The notes beneath the pieces were generated by a model that was not told the DNA's origin, ran no database searches, and saw only the letters and a list, made by a program, of their open reading frames with translations. A program made the position numbers and the translations under genes. Positions 36,619-49,162 of a stretch of 64,000 nt of DNA are shown piece by piece. The DNA comes from Amyloporia xantha (lineage: Eukaryota > Basidiomycota > Agaricomycetes > Polyporales > Adustoporiaceae). The stretch is taken from the NCBI GenBank assembly GCA_036971615.1, contig JAYKKR010000005.1, forward strand, positions 1,488,001 to 1,552,000. Direction: 5' to 3'. Positions within the stretch are counted from its first letter, which is position 1, and the number at the start of each line of letters is the position of its first letter.

Positions 36619-38276
36619 ATGTCGCGGCTATATGACAGTCATGCTTCAAGCCTTCGTGCGTGAAAGCGTGTTTTAGTTATTCCTAGAAATCCCTCTTAAC
36701 ACCCGTCCACGACAGTGGCGGATTACCCTTACCTTGGCTTAGTGTTTGCTACACTGGGCCTTGTCACATTCGCGAAGTTCGCGGTCAAGGCATCCGGGGT
36801 CTTGCTGCAGACCTTCGTTTTGCCTGGGAATAGTGTGCGTCTAATCGTGTAGTCTCTTAATATGGGAAACATATACAATTACGGGTGCTGGCATCTCGCC
36901 ATGTTTAGCTCAAAAAGTACGGCGCTAGCAAAGGTTCCTGGGCAGGTGAGTGTTCCTCAGGTTTACCAATATTCTGGACCCACCCTATCTTCGAAATCCT
37001 AACCTTTGCCCTATTGGAAATGTAGTGATCACCGGTGCTTCTGAGGGCATCGGAAGAGAATTTGCTCTTCAATTGGCCAAGAAGGGGTTCAATGTTCTTG
37101 TCGCTGCTAGGAACGCAGTTGCGCTCGATGCGCTCGTGACTGAAATTGGTAATGCTTTATGCCAGCACTCAATACTGTTCCATGTTGACGTAGGTTTCTC
37201 TGCTGTGCTTGCAGTGTCTAGCTGCCCGCCAAACCGCAAGGTCCAGGCCAAAGCGGTGACAATGGACTTTTCGAAGTTATCAGACGAAAACTCGTGGAAG
37301 CAATTCGCCGCAGAGCTAGATGGCCTGGACATTGGCGTACTAGGTGAGTTGTGAATCTCATACGTCACCTACTTTTGGAGCCTCCTGTCTGACCTCCTGG
37401 TCGACGACTTCGAACGTGGCTCATATCTTGTTGCTAGTTAACAATGTCGGCAAGTCGCACGTGGCGCCCGTCTATTTTGCAGATGTGTCTTCTCAAGAGG
37501 TGGAGGATATTCTTAATATCAACGTGAACGCAACTGTTAGAGTCACGAAATTAGTGCTTCCGGGCATGGTGGCCAGGTACACCAACATATTTTCAGGCGG
37601 TCCATACGATCTTATCATGACAAATACCTACCTAGGAAGAGCGGCTTGATTCTAAACATGGGCTCCTTCTCTGGAACGGGTATTCCGTCGCCCATGCTTG
37701 CCACTTATGCGGGCACGAAGTCATTCCTCTCAGCGTTCACCGCGTCTCTCGCTGAGGAAGTCAAAGACAAGGGCGTCGACGTTCAGTGTCTGAATACATA
37801 CTTCGTGGTATGTGCAGCTTGCTGTAGCCATCCCGTATTCGCTTCTGACGCTGATACTGATAACTGTCCCAAGGTGTCCAATATGTCAAAAATCCGTCGT
37901 GCGAACGTCACCACACCTACACCTAGGGACTACGTGCGCTCTGCGCTGCAGAAGGTCCGTACACACGAGAGCGCAGTTTCCCGAGCTAACACATTCCACG
38001 CCAGGTCGGGCTGTCGTGCGGTGCGCTTTGGACGGGACGCCCATATGTCAACACTCCGTACTGGAGCCATGCGTTGCTGGACTACCTCATGGTGAGCTTA
38101 CCATTGCCACATATTTCCAGTGGCGATGCATGTGATGTGATTTGCTCACGCCGAGATTATCTGTACAGAATCTTGTCGGCTGGAAGGCGTTGTTCATGCA
38201 CTACACACACAACCTGCATCGCAGTATCCGCAAGCGATACCTGAGGAAGCTGGAGAGGGAGGCGAAAAAGCAATAG
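36619..38276 (+). CDS. Very-long-chain 3-ketoacyl-CoA reductase
   Basis: This enzyme reduces 3-ketoacyl-CoA to 3-hydroxyacyl-CoA with NADPH in the second step of very-long-chain fatty acid elongation at the ER membrane (yeast IFA38, animal HSD17B12). The start at 36619 (MSRLYDSHASS) joins, after a phase 1 intron, LADYPYLGLVFATLGLVTFA, an N-terminal membrane segment. Next come the SDR nucleotide motif VITGASEGIGREFALQLAKK (about 37026-37085), the NNVG motif (about 37440-37452), MGSFSG with the catalytic Ser (about 37660), and YAGTK, the Tyr-x3-Lys pair (about 37706-37720). The C-terminus is basic (RKRYLRKLEREAKKQ), ending with the TAG at 38274-38276. Lys/Arg-rich ends are common ER-retention-type tails. 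Confidence 0.88.
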
Positions 38277-39105
38277 GCCCCTATATGGGCATCTCGGGCG
38301 ACGGGCCCTCAACCTGCAAGTGTCGGAGGCTTTCCTTGTTCAGATTATAGTTTGCCCTGCAAATCCATTCCTCCCGCGTGCAGTCGCCCGAGCAACGTCC
38401 GCTCTCACAGTGTATTCATCCAACCCACGTCTTTCCTTGTTCAGATTTCCTTGTTCAGATTATAGTTTATTCTGTTGTTTGTAACAGACGGTTCAAGCAA
38501 AAGCGGGGTGCCTTGCTGCATCAACTGCGGTTACCTGTTCAGAGAGATAGAAGTATATGATATGGACGATTGCAGAAGAGTTGGAGTTCCTCGAGGGTAA
38601 GGCATTAACAGAAAAAACGAGCACCATAGCGTGATTCAGATTGATGCTGCCCATGCCATGCAGCCGGTGCAGGAATAAGATGGTACAAGTTGAGATACCT
38701 TTTAGTAAGATTGATGAGCTTTGTTTCTGTGAACGGGGTCTACGCATTTGCCATAGGACATCAGTAGATGTATTTCAGTCATATCATATATCTAGTCAGA
38801 CTGTATCATCATAGGGACGCGGGTGGACATCAGAAGGATCAATTGCCAGTACACAAACCCTCAAACAACGGAAGTTAACTACGCGTTACTTGTTACTTCG
38901 ACCCTCACATCATGAAGGATCATAGTGAATCTTATATTCATACAAGATACATTATGCTACGGCTCTTGTGATCACAAATAGTACAGAAAATCTTGGTCAT
39001 CGGGTCCTAGAATGACCCATTAAATTAAACAAAAATGATGCAAAATGATGGACATCTGGAACGGCTGATAGACAGACAAAAGATAAAATCCGAGGAGCAT
39101 CCTCT
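38277..39105. other. Intergenic, convergent; short duplicated segment
   Basis: This is the spacer between convergent genes. A stretch TTTCCTTGTTCAGAT occurs at 38331-38345 and again twice back to back at about 38432-38461, two of the three copies being followed by TATAGTTT. It is probably a small local duplication in the 3' region of the reductase gene. No gene was recognised. Confidence 0.4.
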
Positions 39106-40388
39106 TCATGATGAACTATATACGAGCTTCGCATTACCACTGAAGACTGCGTCAATGGCATCTTGCTCGACGCCCAACTCGGCGAAGGACTCGCGAGCCA
39201 GCTCGTACCAGTCACCCGCGCTCGACGTAGTTTGCGAAGCCGGCGAGGGAGAAGAGCCGAAGATGATACGCTGGAAGCCGAATGCTTCCACCACTGGACT
39301 GACTGCTCCAACCAAAACATCAAACATTGTTAGGAGGCAAATACCCCAAGCGCCATGAACGACACGCACTGTACATCTTGATCCTGCGTTTCCATTCGTT
39401 TCGCTCTTTCTGGTTGTCCGCCGAGGCTGACGGGACCGGCACACCCCAGGTGGGAGGGAGATAGTTGACGAAAACGTTGCCGAACAGCGAGAGCGCTGCG
39501 GTGTGAGATTGGTAATTGCGATATGACGGATGCGACAGGAGCTTGACAATAGGCAGGGAAAGGTCGTCCGGAGGGGGCAGGATGTTCGCTGTGGAGGGAA
39601 CATATGCCCTCAGTAACAATTCTAGCAGATCTCGACCAGTAAAGCCGCACATATGATGATCTTGCCCTTCAGCTCCTTCGCATCGTGTGGACTTGTCATG
39701 CTTGTGAGCATCTCCTCGAGAGCATCCCATCCGCCCTCAGTCGCCCTAAAGTCGCATTGCACGTCGATGTTGATCGAGAGCCCTTCCTTTAGTGCCCAGT
39801 GCAGCGCATCCCGAACTCTAGGCTCATTCTTAGTGAAGATTGCGGATGGCACGAGCGGGGGCTTGGACGTGCTTGCTGATTCGAGATACGATGGCAGTGT
39901 GAAAGCAGCGTCGTCGTCAACGTTGATTATGGGCACAAGGACTGCCAACACAGGTATATCGAATGTCCCTGATCTGACGCTGTAAGAACACGATCAGTAT
40001 ATCATAGAAGCGAGATCCCGCTTCCCAGGTGAAACGACAGGCCACAGTTGATGCGCATCAGTCGGGACACGTACTCTTTGAGGATCTTCTCGATTTGTGA
40101 CGGCTCCTTGCCATGCAGAGACAACACGACGCCCTTGGTCTTGCCGTTGAATGTCTGACCTGACTGTTCCTTCCAGAGGCTCAGGTCATCATCCGGAGCG
40201 ATCACGTATGCATCGACGATCTCTTCGGGCTGCAACGTGCTCGGACTCGGGGGTAAGGGGAACGCATCGGACGACCCGGTGTTGGGAGGAGTGAATGCGG
40301 AGAGCGGCAGACGGGGCAGTGTCTTCGCGCCCTTACGGCGCGCACCAACGCTGGGTGAGAGGGGAGTCGGAGGAATGATGGCACTCAT
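39106..40388 (-). CDS. Predicted TIM-barrel amidohydrolase-like protein
   Basis: This multi-exon minus gene starts MSAIIPPTPLSPSVGARRKG at 40388 and stops at 39106-39108. After a Pro/Ser-rich leader come PEEIVDAYVIAPDDDLSLWK, an FDIPVLAVLVPIINVDDDAA exon (about 39970-39900), then the NVFVNYLPPTWGVPVPS region (about 39480-39430). The final exon reads VVEAFGFQRIIFGSSPSP, then AGDWYELARESFAELGVEQ and FSGNAKLVY. The FGFQRIIFGSS plus FSGNAxxVY ending matches the last strands of amidohydrolase-2-type metal-dependent TIM barrels (usually a D or S after FG, and a GNAxxLY end). The His metal ligands of active members are not obvious, so catalysis is uncertain. Confidence 0.55.
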
Positions 40389-41864
40389 TCCGTGAATATA
40401 CTGACAGGGGTTGGTGTGATGGTTGGGGAAAGGGCAAGGCGGTGAGCTGGGTTGACGAACTGGATGCTATGTTCTTATACTGTACCGCCGGGTCAGTGGC
40501 ACTCTGGCAGATGATGAAACGCCTGGGCAGGCCGAACGCTGAAAGCGCTCGATTCTCGCTCTCATCCGATCAAGATCACATCTTTCACCGCCATCGACTT
40601 CTGTGATCTCGAAGAATAATCTACGAACCAGTCGAACCGCACCAGCTTGCAATATCTTTTACTACATCATCTACAATTGTGTCTGAGCTCTTGATTCATT
40701 TGATCGCACTCGTATTATGCCGCGCACTGCTGTTAAATTCAACTCCATATACTAACACCACATTAATCTGCCATCAGGTCAGAGTCGACATCAAACGTTC
40801 TCACACAGCTCGAGCTGTTTTGGAGGTCCTCCTGTTGCCTCCGCTCCCGTTGTCATCGCTATCACTGTAGGTTTCTGCGCGACCGTCGCTGTTTTCCAGT
40901 GAACGTGATATCTCAGTCAAATATTAATGCCATACAGTCGCAGGATGACCCTTCAGATCTCCAACATACATCGTGACATTTGGTGATCGCGCAGGAATCA
41001 ATTTCAGCGGGAAGCCTTGTCACAATGTAGGGCCATCGGCCCCACTGATGCTGACTTTCGCCTATATTTACAGTAAAGAAGGCAATCCTGGCGAGCGAGG
41101 CTTGTTCGTTGCTAGTGAATTCTGGCCATGTCAATCCTGCGCATCGTCCTCTATAAGGCCTGAAGTTTTTTCAAGAGCGTAGCGTGTATGGCAACGACGC
41201 ACGTATTTTCATACTGCCTTTCGTTCATCATATATATTTGTAACCCATAATCCAGACCGCATACACACCCAGAGCGGTTAGTTGACATTTTCCTTAACGA
41301 CATCGAGCACTGGCCTGACAGACTTCTGTTCTCCGCGAAGGCTTACATTAAGTATCTCAGCCCGCGGATATGAGGCGCAGCAGGAGTACCACGTCGGTGA
41401 TAGCCCTGGTTGGTTACTGCATGCTGCATGTAGGTCAACGCGGTAATTTGCGCTGAAGGGGGTCTGGAACTAGGCGGGGCAGATCACTACTTTTCTCTAG
41501 GTCTGCTGCGTTGTTACCGAATACCCTCTTCAGGCCTAGGGTGGTGCTCAGGCAAATTCCAGCATCACGACATGCTTTACCTAGCTACATGCCTAGTTTC
41601 ATTTGCGATGGCCCCAAGGATTTGATATGGAGGATGACAACGGTAGCAGCAATAGTCTTGTGCTGTCGCTGGTCTTCCCACAGGGACGCTAAAGAAATCT
41701 GTGCAACGTTTATTAGATATCTAGGTGTGTCGTCCTCACGCTGATACCAGTCAGCATTCACTCATGTACTATACTTGTGTCTACAGAATATACATAAACT
41801 AAATAATACAGCAGGAGCTTTGCCATAAATTTGACATTACCTACAGAATACATAGCGCATCGTA
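40389..41864. other. Intergenic region
   Basis: About 1.5 kb lies upstream of the TIM-barrel gene and downstream of the coiled-coil gene. Short ORFs (40679-40870, 40973-41182, 41511-41744) lack recognisable features, and no consistent splicing pattern joins them. I see no RNA gene, repeat or transposon end. Confidence 0.35.
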
Positions 41865-43340
41865 TCACGCGTATAAACGGGGTAGTGGAGGAAGGCCTGT
41901 GACAGATCCTGATCCTGATGCAGTCCCGACATTGGCGTCCTGTGGTATGTTGAGCCGGCGATGAAGCCATACTGGGATGGGTGTTGGCGAAGGCACTCTA
42001 ACAGGCTGTGGTGAGGGTTCTCGAATTGGTTCAGGAGAAGGCGCCCGCATCTGCTCGGTCGATGGAGGACGAATGGGAACCGGTGGGGATGCCGTCATTT
42101 GACTAGTAGCTTCTACCCACCGCTGAGTGCGCTCGTCATCCTGTAGCAAGCAATCTTCAGCGAAAGCACAAAACACGCAGGAAAAGGGAAGCCTACGCAC
42201 AGTAGTGGCGGTGAGAATACTCTGACGACGCTCTTCTGAGTCCATGAATTTATCGAATGCCTCGATGGCATGTACACGCTCCTGTTTCCGTCCTTCACTA
42301 AGACCCTCCGTATAACCCTCAGACCAGCCAACTTTTCTACCCTCTTCAAATCCGGTCAACCGGCCAGCGTTGTATCCCTCGGAACGACCAGCTGCAAAGC
42401 CTTCATCGCGTCCGGTCTCGAAGCCTTCGGCATGCCCGGCTTCGTATCCCTCTGCTCGCCCGTCTTCAAAGCCATCCTCTCGTCCATCATTGTACCTCCT
42501 CCGGATTTCAAGCCTGCGTCCCTCTTCCCTCCCTTCCTCTCTAGCTTGATATTCACGCAGCGCCTGTTGTGCTTTCCGAGCAGCATCCCGAGCGTCAGCA
42601 GCGCTCTGTTCCGCCTCCTTTCTCATCCGGTCGAGTCGCTGCAGATCCGTCTCCACGCGCCGAGCTTCTCTCTCTGACGCCTCTGAGAGAAGCTGGTAGC
42701 GCTTGGTCTCCTCGCGTGCCCGGGCCGCATCGATCTCGGCTTGATGTCGCCCGGTCTCCGCGGTAGCGATGCGCAAAGCGACTTCGCGCGCGTGGTCTTC
42801 CGCGGTGCGCGCACGCTGCTCTGCCTGATCAGCGCGCCGCGTCTCATAGTCAAGCCGTTCTCCCGTATTGCGCAAGACAGCTTTGAGATGATGGGCCTGG
42901 CGCTCTTCCTCAGCGAGCACGAGCGTGAGGATGCTAGAGGTGTCCGAGGTGTCCTTGGCCTTTCTCCGGGAGTCTTTACGGCTGTGTTCCCGCTCACGAC
43001 TGTGATCACGCTCGCGATCGCGATGCGAAGAACTTGCAGAACCCCGACGGACCTTCTTGTTCTGTCCGATGAGAGACGTGAGCACGGCGGGATCACGAAG
43101 GAACTCGCCAAGTGGGGTGGACGAGGATGCTGCCTCTCGGAGCTCGTGCATCACGTCGTACCTACCGGGGGTCGGCGTAACCAGTAGCACGTAGGTTTGT
43201 GAGTCGGTGGTGCACAAAACGTGAGGAAACACTCACTCCATCTCGGCGTTGTGTGCAGGCGAAGGGGAGTACGCACTGGAGGTCACGAATGTTGCAGCTG
43301 ACACTGAGTGGGCAGTTGCTGGAAAGCTGGCAGTGCTCAT
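41865..43340 (-). CDS. Coiled-coil protein with 17-fold GX3 repeat
   Basis: The start is at 43340 (MSTASFPATAHSVSAATFVT). An intron at about 43234-43169 joins in frame to YDVMHELREAASSSTPLGEF. Next is a Ser/Arg/His patch (SSHRDRERDHSREREHSRKD), a long charged helix (about 42930-42530), and then a strict run of 17 glycines spaced every four residues (about 42510-42310: GREDGFEDGRAEGYEAG and onward). Arg and aromatic residues alternate after successive glycines. The tail is Pro-rich with repeated PSPEPIR-type units. A 60 nt intron (about 42196-42137) is a multiple of three without an in-frame stop. GX3 runs occur in Yae1/Lto1 and FliH-like proteins as helix-packing motifs, but overall I recognise no family. 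The function is unknown. Confidence 0.75.
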
Positions 43341-44110
43341 GGCGTACTACAGCAAGGTCGTGGGGATGACTGCGCACCAAAAAGTCGTGCGGTAGCTTGT
43401 GGGGACTAATACTCAAGCTTTAGTCGCCGCATTAGCGATGGAGGGACACCGCGAAGCTGGTGCTTCCAACGTGTTCGGCAGTGACACATGTATGCAATGA
43501 TTTTTGTACCAGAGGGTGGAAACTTGAAAGGCCAGGTGGTCGGAACACCGAGCCGAGGATGCGTCCTGCTTGGATATAAGAGCTGTCTCCGATAGTAGGA
43601 CAATCCATAGTCCTCAAGATAGGATGCATAGCAAATCGGAGTCCAGGTCATAGAGTTACGATATTTAGAGGATGCCGTTCCAAGAACAGGCTGAGTTATA
43701 GCAAAGCGACAAACCAGAAGACTCGCGCAGAGAAACGAGGAGTTCGACGACCTCTTTGCTCTCTTATGCAACGAACAACCGTCGTGTTCGAAACCAGCAC
43801 TGGAAGATATGTTCCAGCTGCATTGGTGTAGGGAGAATTATTTTCTTCACCGCAAATCAAGAAAATGTCCAGCTGTGGGTTTAACGCGATCCTTCTTGAC
43901 TCAAGCAGAGAGCGGCAGCGAGTTGTTGTGGCGAGGCTCAAAGTGGTCGCGCTCGGATGCGGTGCTTGACTGCAGTTGACTGTGGACACATCTGCCACGG
44001 TCCGCTGATGTCAACTGCTCCTTATTCTTGACTCTCATCTACTTGCGCTGTCCATACTCTTATTATCCCCAAACAGAGAAGTACATTCATTTCGATTACT
44101 GTACGACGCG
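43341..44110. other. Divergent promoter region
   Basis: This is the spacer between the coiled-coil gene (-) and UPF2 (+). Minus-strand ORFs (43406-43771, 43696-43998) overlap here but show no recognisable domains and probably reflect chance. No clear TATA box was noted for UPF2. Confidence 0.35.
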
Positions 44111-47100
44111 ATGTCAGACGCAGCCCCGAGTGAGACTGCGCCACCCAAGGCCGACGAGGAGCAAGGCCGACGTCTGAGAAGAGTAGCATTAAAAGAACTT
44201 AACTTGAAACAGGCGGGTCAGCGTGCGTAAAAGAAATCCTTGGAGCCTTTTTCTTGAAATAACGCGTCGACTCCATATCGTGCAGACACAACGAAGACGT
44301 TAGACTCGTCCTTGAAACGGCATACTGCCCTAATCAAACGGATTCGCCAGTCGCTGAGCGTTGAGCATCGCGACCAAATTATTAAAGAGATTGAGACGTT
44401 GTCTCTGGAGAAGTATGTAGACGAACTAGCCGGAGCGGTACCAGAAGGAATTGGGCGCTGCAAGACGGAGAAGGATGTCTGGAGTGCTGCGGAGGTACGG
44501 TTTTGCGAATTGTCTTGACCAATGCTCAAACATGCGCATATATGCTGCACATTAGATTATATCCTTGCTTCATCGTCGGTTTCCGAAGTCGTTCACGCCT
44601 GCTCTAATAGCCTCGTTAACTTTGGCATTGGCACCGCCGTCCCGCACCGCTCTGGCCGCCCTCACTCCAGAACAACGCGAGAAGGAGGATACCATCCGCA
44701 TATCTCGTCAGCGTCCCGTACTGCGTGTGTGTGCCGAATTGGCGCTGGTTGGAATCATTAAGGATGCACCTGATAGAAGCGGCGGCGAATGGATCATGAA
44801 GATTATGAAGGATCTGGTAAGTACTCACAAGCACAGCTTCCCGTTTATCTGAGTGTTGAATATGGGATGTAGTTGTCAAACGATCCTACTCTATCTTCAT
44901 TGCCTCTCCTTTCTACGTTTTTGAAATCGTTCGCCCGGCCCTATCTCGGAATTGTCCCGACTTCTTTGAAGCAGATACCGTCGTCATCAGAGCCTGGAAC
45001 ACTCTCGTCTGTGGCTACCAACGAGGCGAATGAAAACGGGAACGCGAATGGAGGTTTCCCTCCACTAGTCAAGGAGGAGGACGAGCTCGTCGAGAAGGAA
45101 ATCAGGGACAGATTTAAGAAGATGTGCGAAGGTTACTTCGAAAACGTCTCGAGGAAATTGGTAACCGAGCACAATGTGAGCATTGTAACATTGCTCTATA
45201 TGGTCCTTGAGCTCAATTTACCCTGCCAGCGTCTGCAAGAGCAGGACAGAAGGAATCACGAGGCATATATTCGGTCAGGCGAGATATTTGAGGATAGGCA
45301 ACAAGCATATGAGAAGATGACGAAGAGCTACGAGAAGCTCCTCGCTAGTTGTCAGACGTGAGCCCTTGTCTACACCACTATCTTCCGTTTTGGTGGTTCT
45401 GATTGCATAAATATGTAAGCCTATCCGAACTTCTCTATCTTCCCATGCCGACCCTCAAGACCAACACCCAGAAGTCTGAATCAATCCTGATCGGCGCCAA
45501 TACTGGTCTCAATCTTCCCGGCACAGATGATGAGTCTATATCGGGTGGGAAGTGGGAAGATGAGGAAGAGCGGCGGTTCTTTGAGGACATACCTGATTTG
45601 AAAGACTATGTCCCCAGAAGTGTACTCGGGGTCGAGAGCGAGGGTGAAGAGGGAGTGGAAGACGGCAGCAGAGAGAAGGACAAGAAGGACAAAGAGAGGG
45701 TCCAGGAAGACTTGCGGAAGCTGGAGGAGGAGCTAGCAGGGTTGAAGCTGAACGGGGATGGGCAAGCAGGTGGAGGTGCTCGCGAAGACGGAGGGGTATC
45801 AGATGTTCAGACTGCACCAGAGGATGAGAAGCACAAAGGGGAAGAAGACGATGAGTCAGTGCGAGGCTTCTCAGCCAACTTTGATTCCTTGCTAAGTTTT
45901 GTCATGCTAATTTTGTATGCCTTGCGGATAGCGCGCCCACTCCGACACCTGGTACGCCAAGGACATCGCCGCCTACCACACCGCAGTTGGCACCTCAGGG
46001 ACCTTCTCAATTACTCACCGCGCTCCTTGCACGTCTTCCTGATGCAACAAATCGCACGCTGATCGACCAAGCAGCTGTCGACTTCGCCTTCCTAAACTCG
46101 AAGGCTGCAAGGAAGAGATTGATCAGGGTACGCACGTGTTTCCTTCAGCTTTTCAACTGCGTAACATAGTCACGTCTTGATCCAAAAGTTTATGGGCCAA
46201 ACTCCGAAGAGCCGAACGGACTTGCTACCTCATTATTCGAGACTGGTAGCGATTCTTAACAGATATATGCCTGATATCGGGTCCGAGGTTGTTGCTATTG
46301 TGAGTGTCTTGCATAACTAGTTTTATCGCTGGGCCTGACAAAGAGCGCGTAGTTGGACGAGGAGTTTCGGTATCTGCAGCGCAAGAAGAAAGTAGTCAAC
46401 GAGCTGGCTGAGGTCAGGCGGAAGGTGTGTACCGTGTGCTTACCGCGAAATTGATGCTCGTCTTTCATTAGACGATTCTGATCGTGACGCTTGTTAGAAT
46501 ATCACCTTCCTTTCCAACCTCACCAAGTTCCGTGTCGTGCCGTCCCACCTTATATTGCACATGTTCAAGGTGTGCTTGGACGACTTTTCGGGTACCAACG
46601 TAGACAACCTTGCTCTACTCCTGGAAGGCTGCGGACGATTCTTACTGAGGAGTGAGGAAACGAGGGAGCCGTTTAGTAAGATGGTCGGTCATCGTATCCG
46701 GCTAGCCCCGCTGGCTTTTGCTGACTTTCTATGATTGAAGCTCGAACTGATGCGCAGGAAACAAAGTCTGCAGCACTTCGATCAGAGGCAACAGTTACTA
46801 CTGGAGAACGCATATTATCAGGTATGCGCATGCCGTCGAGCATATATTTTGTGTTGATTTATCATGTTCTGTCAGTGCAATCCGCCGGAACGAACGGCGC
46901 GGCAGGAGAAGGAACGCACTCCAATGGAACTGTTCATCCGCCATCTTATCTACGATGTCCTAACGAAGAAGACCATTGATAAAGTCCTTAAGCTAATACG
47001 CAAACTCGATTGGAATGACCCAAGCGTTGTACGCACCTTGCACAAAGTATTTACTAAACCCTGGAAGGTCAAGTATGGGAATATTGCCTTGTTGGCGATG

Positions 47101-48625
47101 CTCACATATGATCTGCAACGATACCATCCTGCATTTGCAATTGCTGTTGTGGATCAAGTACTCGAAGACATCAGAGGAGGCTTGGAGCAGAACGTTTACA
47201 ATATCAACCAGCAGCGAGTGGCCACTGTGAAATATCTTGGCGAGCTGTATATTTATCGATTAGTTGGATCGGGGATCATCTTCGATACTTTGTGGACGCT
47301 GGTGACTTTTGGGCATCGTGAGTACTTCAGTAGATGCATTTCTGCCACAGCTGATGGGTTATGTTCACAGCGGAGGGGCGACCTCTACCTGGCCAGCCCT
47401 GTCCCATTGACATGCCAGATGACTATTTCCGGATTCGTCTCGTTTGCGTGGTTATTGATACGTGCGGAATGTGCTTCGATCGTGGCACGCAACAGAAGAA
47501 GTTGGATAACTTCTTGACCTTCTTCCAGGTATGCAATTCGCATTCATTTTGTCCTTCTGCATGCCTCACGAGCCGGGTCACTTTCTGGCAGTTGTATGCT
47601 CTGTGCAAAGCACCTCTTCCTATGGATGTAGAATTCATGTTGACCGACTCCCTTGAGGTAGGGTCCTTCTATGCGTTTCTGCATGATCATAATTTAGTTC
47701 GTATTATAGGCTGTCAGACCAAAGATGGCTACGTTCAAAACGTTTGAGGAAGCTGCGTTGGCTGTAGACGAGATGTTCAATTCGGTCTTCCAGAATGCTG
47801 GCAGTACGTCCCACCGTCGACTTATGATCCGAACAAAACTGATCAGTCGGTTGCAGTCACAGCCAGTGAAGATAGTGGTGATGACAGCGGCGAGGAAGAC
47901 GAAAGGCGCGAAGCTGAGGATGACGATGAGGATGAACAGACACAACCAGAATCGCCAGTAAGTTTGAATCGATATTCTCGTCCCACTTCTGCTCACCGCT
48001 GTCATCCAGGTTGATGAGCGTGCACCATCGCCCGAAGCCGTGGTGCTCAAATCTGCTCAGGAGGTATTTGGACCTTCAGAAGAAGACGAGCAAGAATTTG
48101 CTAAGGAATTCGCGAAGATGGTAACTGACACTTCTGCGGAGTCGAGGAAGGTTGACAAGAAGACTGCACTGGCGCTGTGGGAAGCAACTGTCCCTCCGCC
48201 CGTACTGCGCAAAAAACGCAACGAGGAGGCCGAAGATGACAGCGATGCCGCTACTTCGGGCGGCGCTGATGAGGCTGGCTTGATGACATTTACCCTATTC
48301 ACTAAGCGAGGAAACAAGCCCCAGGTGCGTAATGTTCATTGCGTCAATTGAGGTATTACTCTTGCTCACCTTGTAGCAGACACGTCAAATCGCAATTCCT
48401 GCCGAATCTGCGCTGGCCGTGCAGACCCGCACTGCTCAGATGCAGGACAAGGTCGAGCAACAACACCTGAAGAAACTCGTTCTTGACTATGAACAACGTG
48501 AAGAAGCCGAGGAATGGAAAGGTGAGCTCGATGCATGGCGCTGGTACTTCACCAATTGAGCGTATTTCGCAGCTCTCGAGGCACGTAACCGAAATGGCGC
48601 AATCAAGATACGCTACGTCGGCTAA
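44111..48625 (+). CDS. UPF2: UPF2/NMD2 nonsense-mediated decay factor
   Basis: UPF2 bridges UPF1 and UPF3 in nonsense-mediated mRNA decay. The gene has many short introns. It starts at 44111 (MSDAAPSETAPPKADEE), followed after an intron by TTKTLDSSLKRHTALIKRIR, the conserved entry to MIF4G domain 1 (about 44290-45300). An acidic linker lies at about 45540-45860. MIF4G domain 2 starts near 46000 (LLTALLARLPDATNRTLIDQ). MIF4G domain 3 spans about 46860-47650, with NPPERTARQEKERTPMELFI, TKPWKVKYGNIALLAML and LPMDVEFMLTDSLE. The C-terminus has an acidic stretch (about 47870-48260) and ends in EARNRNGAIKIRYVG, the UPF1-binding end region. The stop is the TAA at 48623-48625. I see no missing domain. 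Confidence 0.92.
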
Positions 48626-49162
48626 GAGCACGGTGACCTTACCCTACTAGGCCTCACTTGGCTTTCTGAAGCTTCTTAGCTTTGATGCCCGACCTCGCCC
48701 TGGTGGTACCATGCGGCAGACGTGCCTGCTAGGGAGGTCATATTACCTTGCTTGATGACTGAGTTAGCTCCTTCTTGGCGTGGTGCAGTGTCCTGCGAAT
48801 CCTGCTGTCTGCATGTGTGGGTGGTTGATGCCGGTCATTCTGCAGACTCGCGAGCACGTCCGCTTCTTCCTGCGTGTTCTAGTGTGGCTCGCGGTGACTA
48901 CCGTTATCATAACACGCCCGTCCTGTCTCAGGTTAAAGTATTCAGCAGTATCCTTGCAGTGTAGAGTATTGGGATGTAGGACAAGCAGTTCGCTATGATG
49001 TACGAATCGATGACACAAGCAATTCAATATGATTCAATATCATGCACGTCTGGGATTTGGCACGTGATCGTGACGGCGTGGTACAATGTATTGATGCTAC
49101 GCGTAGGACGTGCACGCGTATGCACTTTGTCGTCGATCCTCTTTATGCTTCAATCGTAACAT
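48626..49162. other. Intergenic region
   Basis: This is the spacer between two plus-strand genes. It contains short ORFs only. A CACGTG site lies near 49062 in the presumed promoter of the ATRIP-like gene. Confidence 0.35.

Noticed and set aside
42270..42677. Plus-strand ORF over the GX3 gene
   Set aside because: It is the antisense shadow of a repetitive glycine/arginine coding region.
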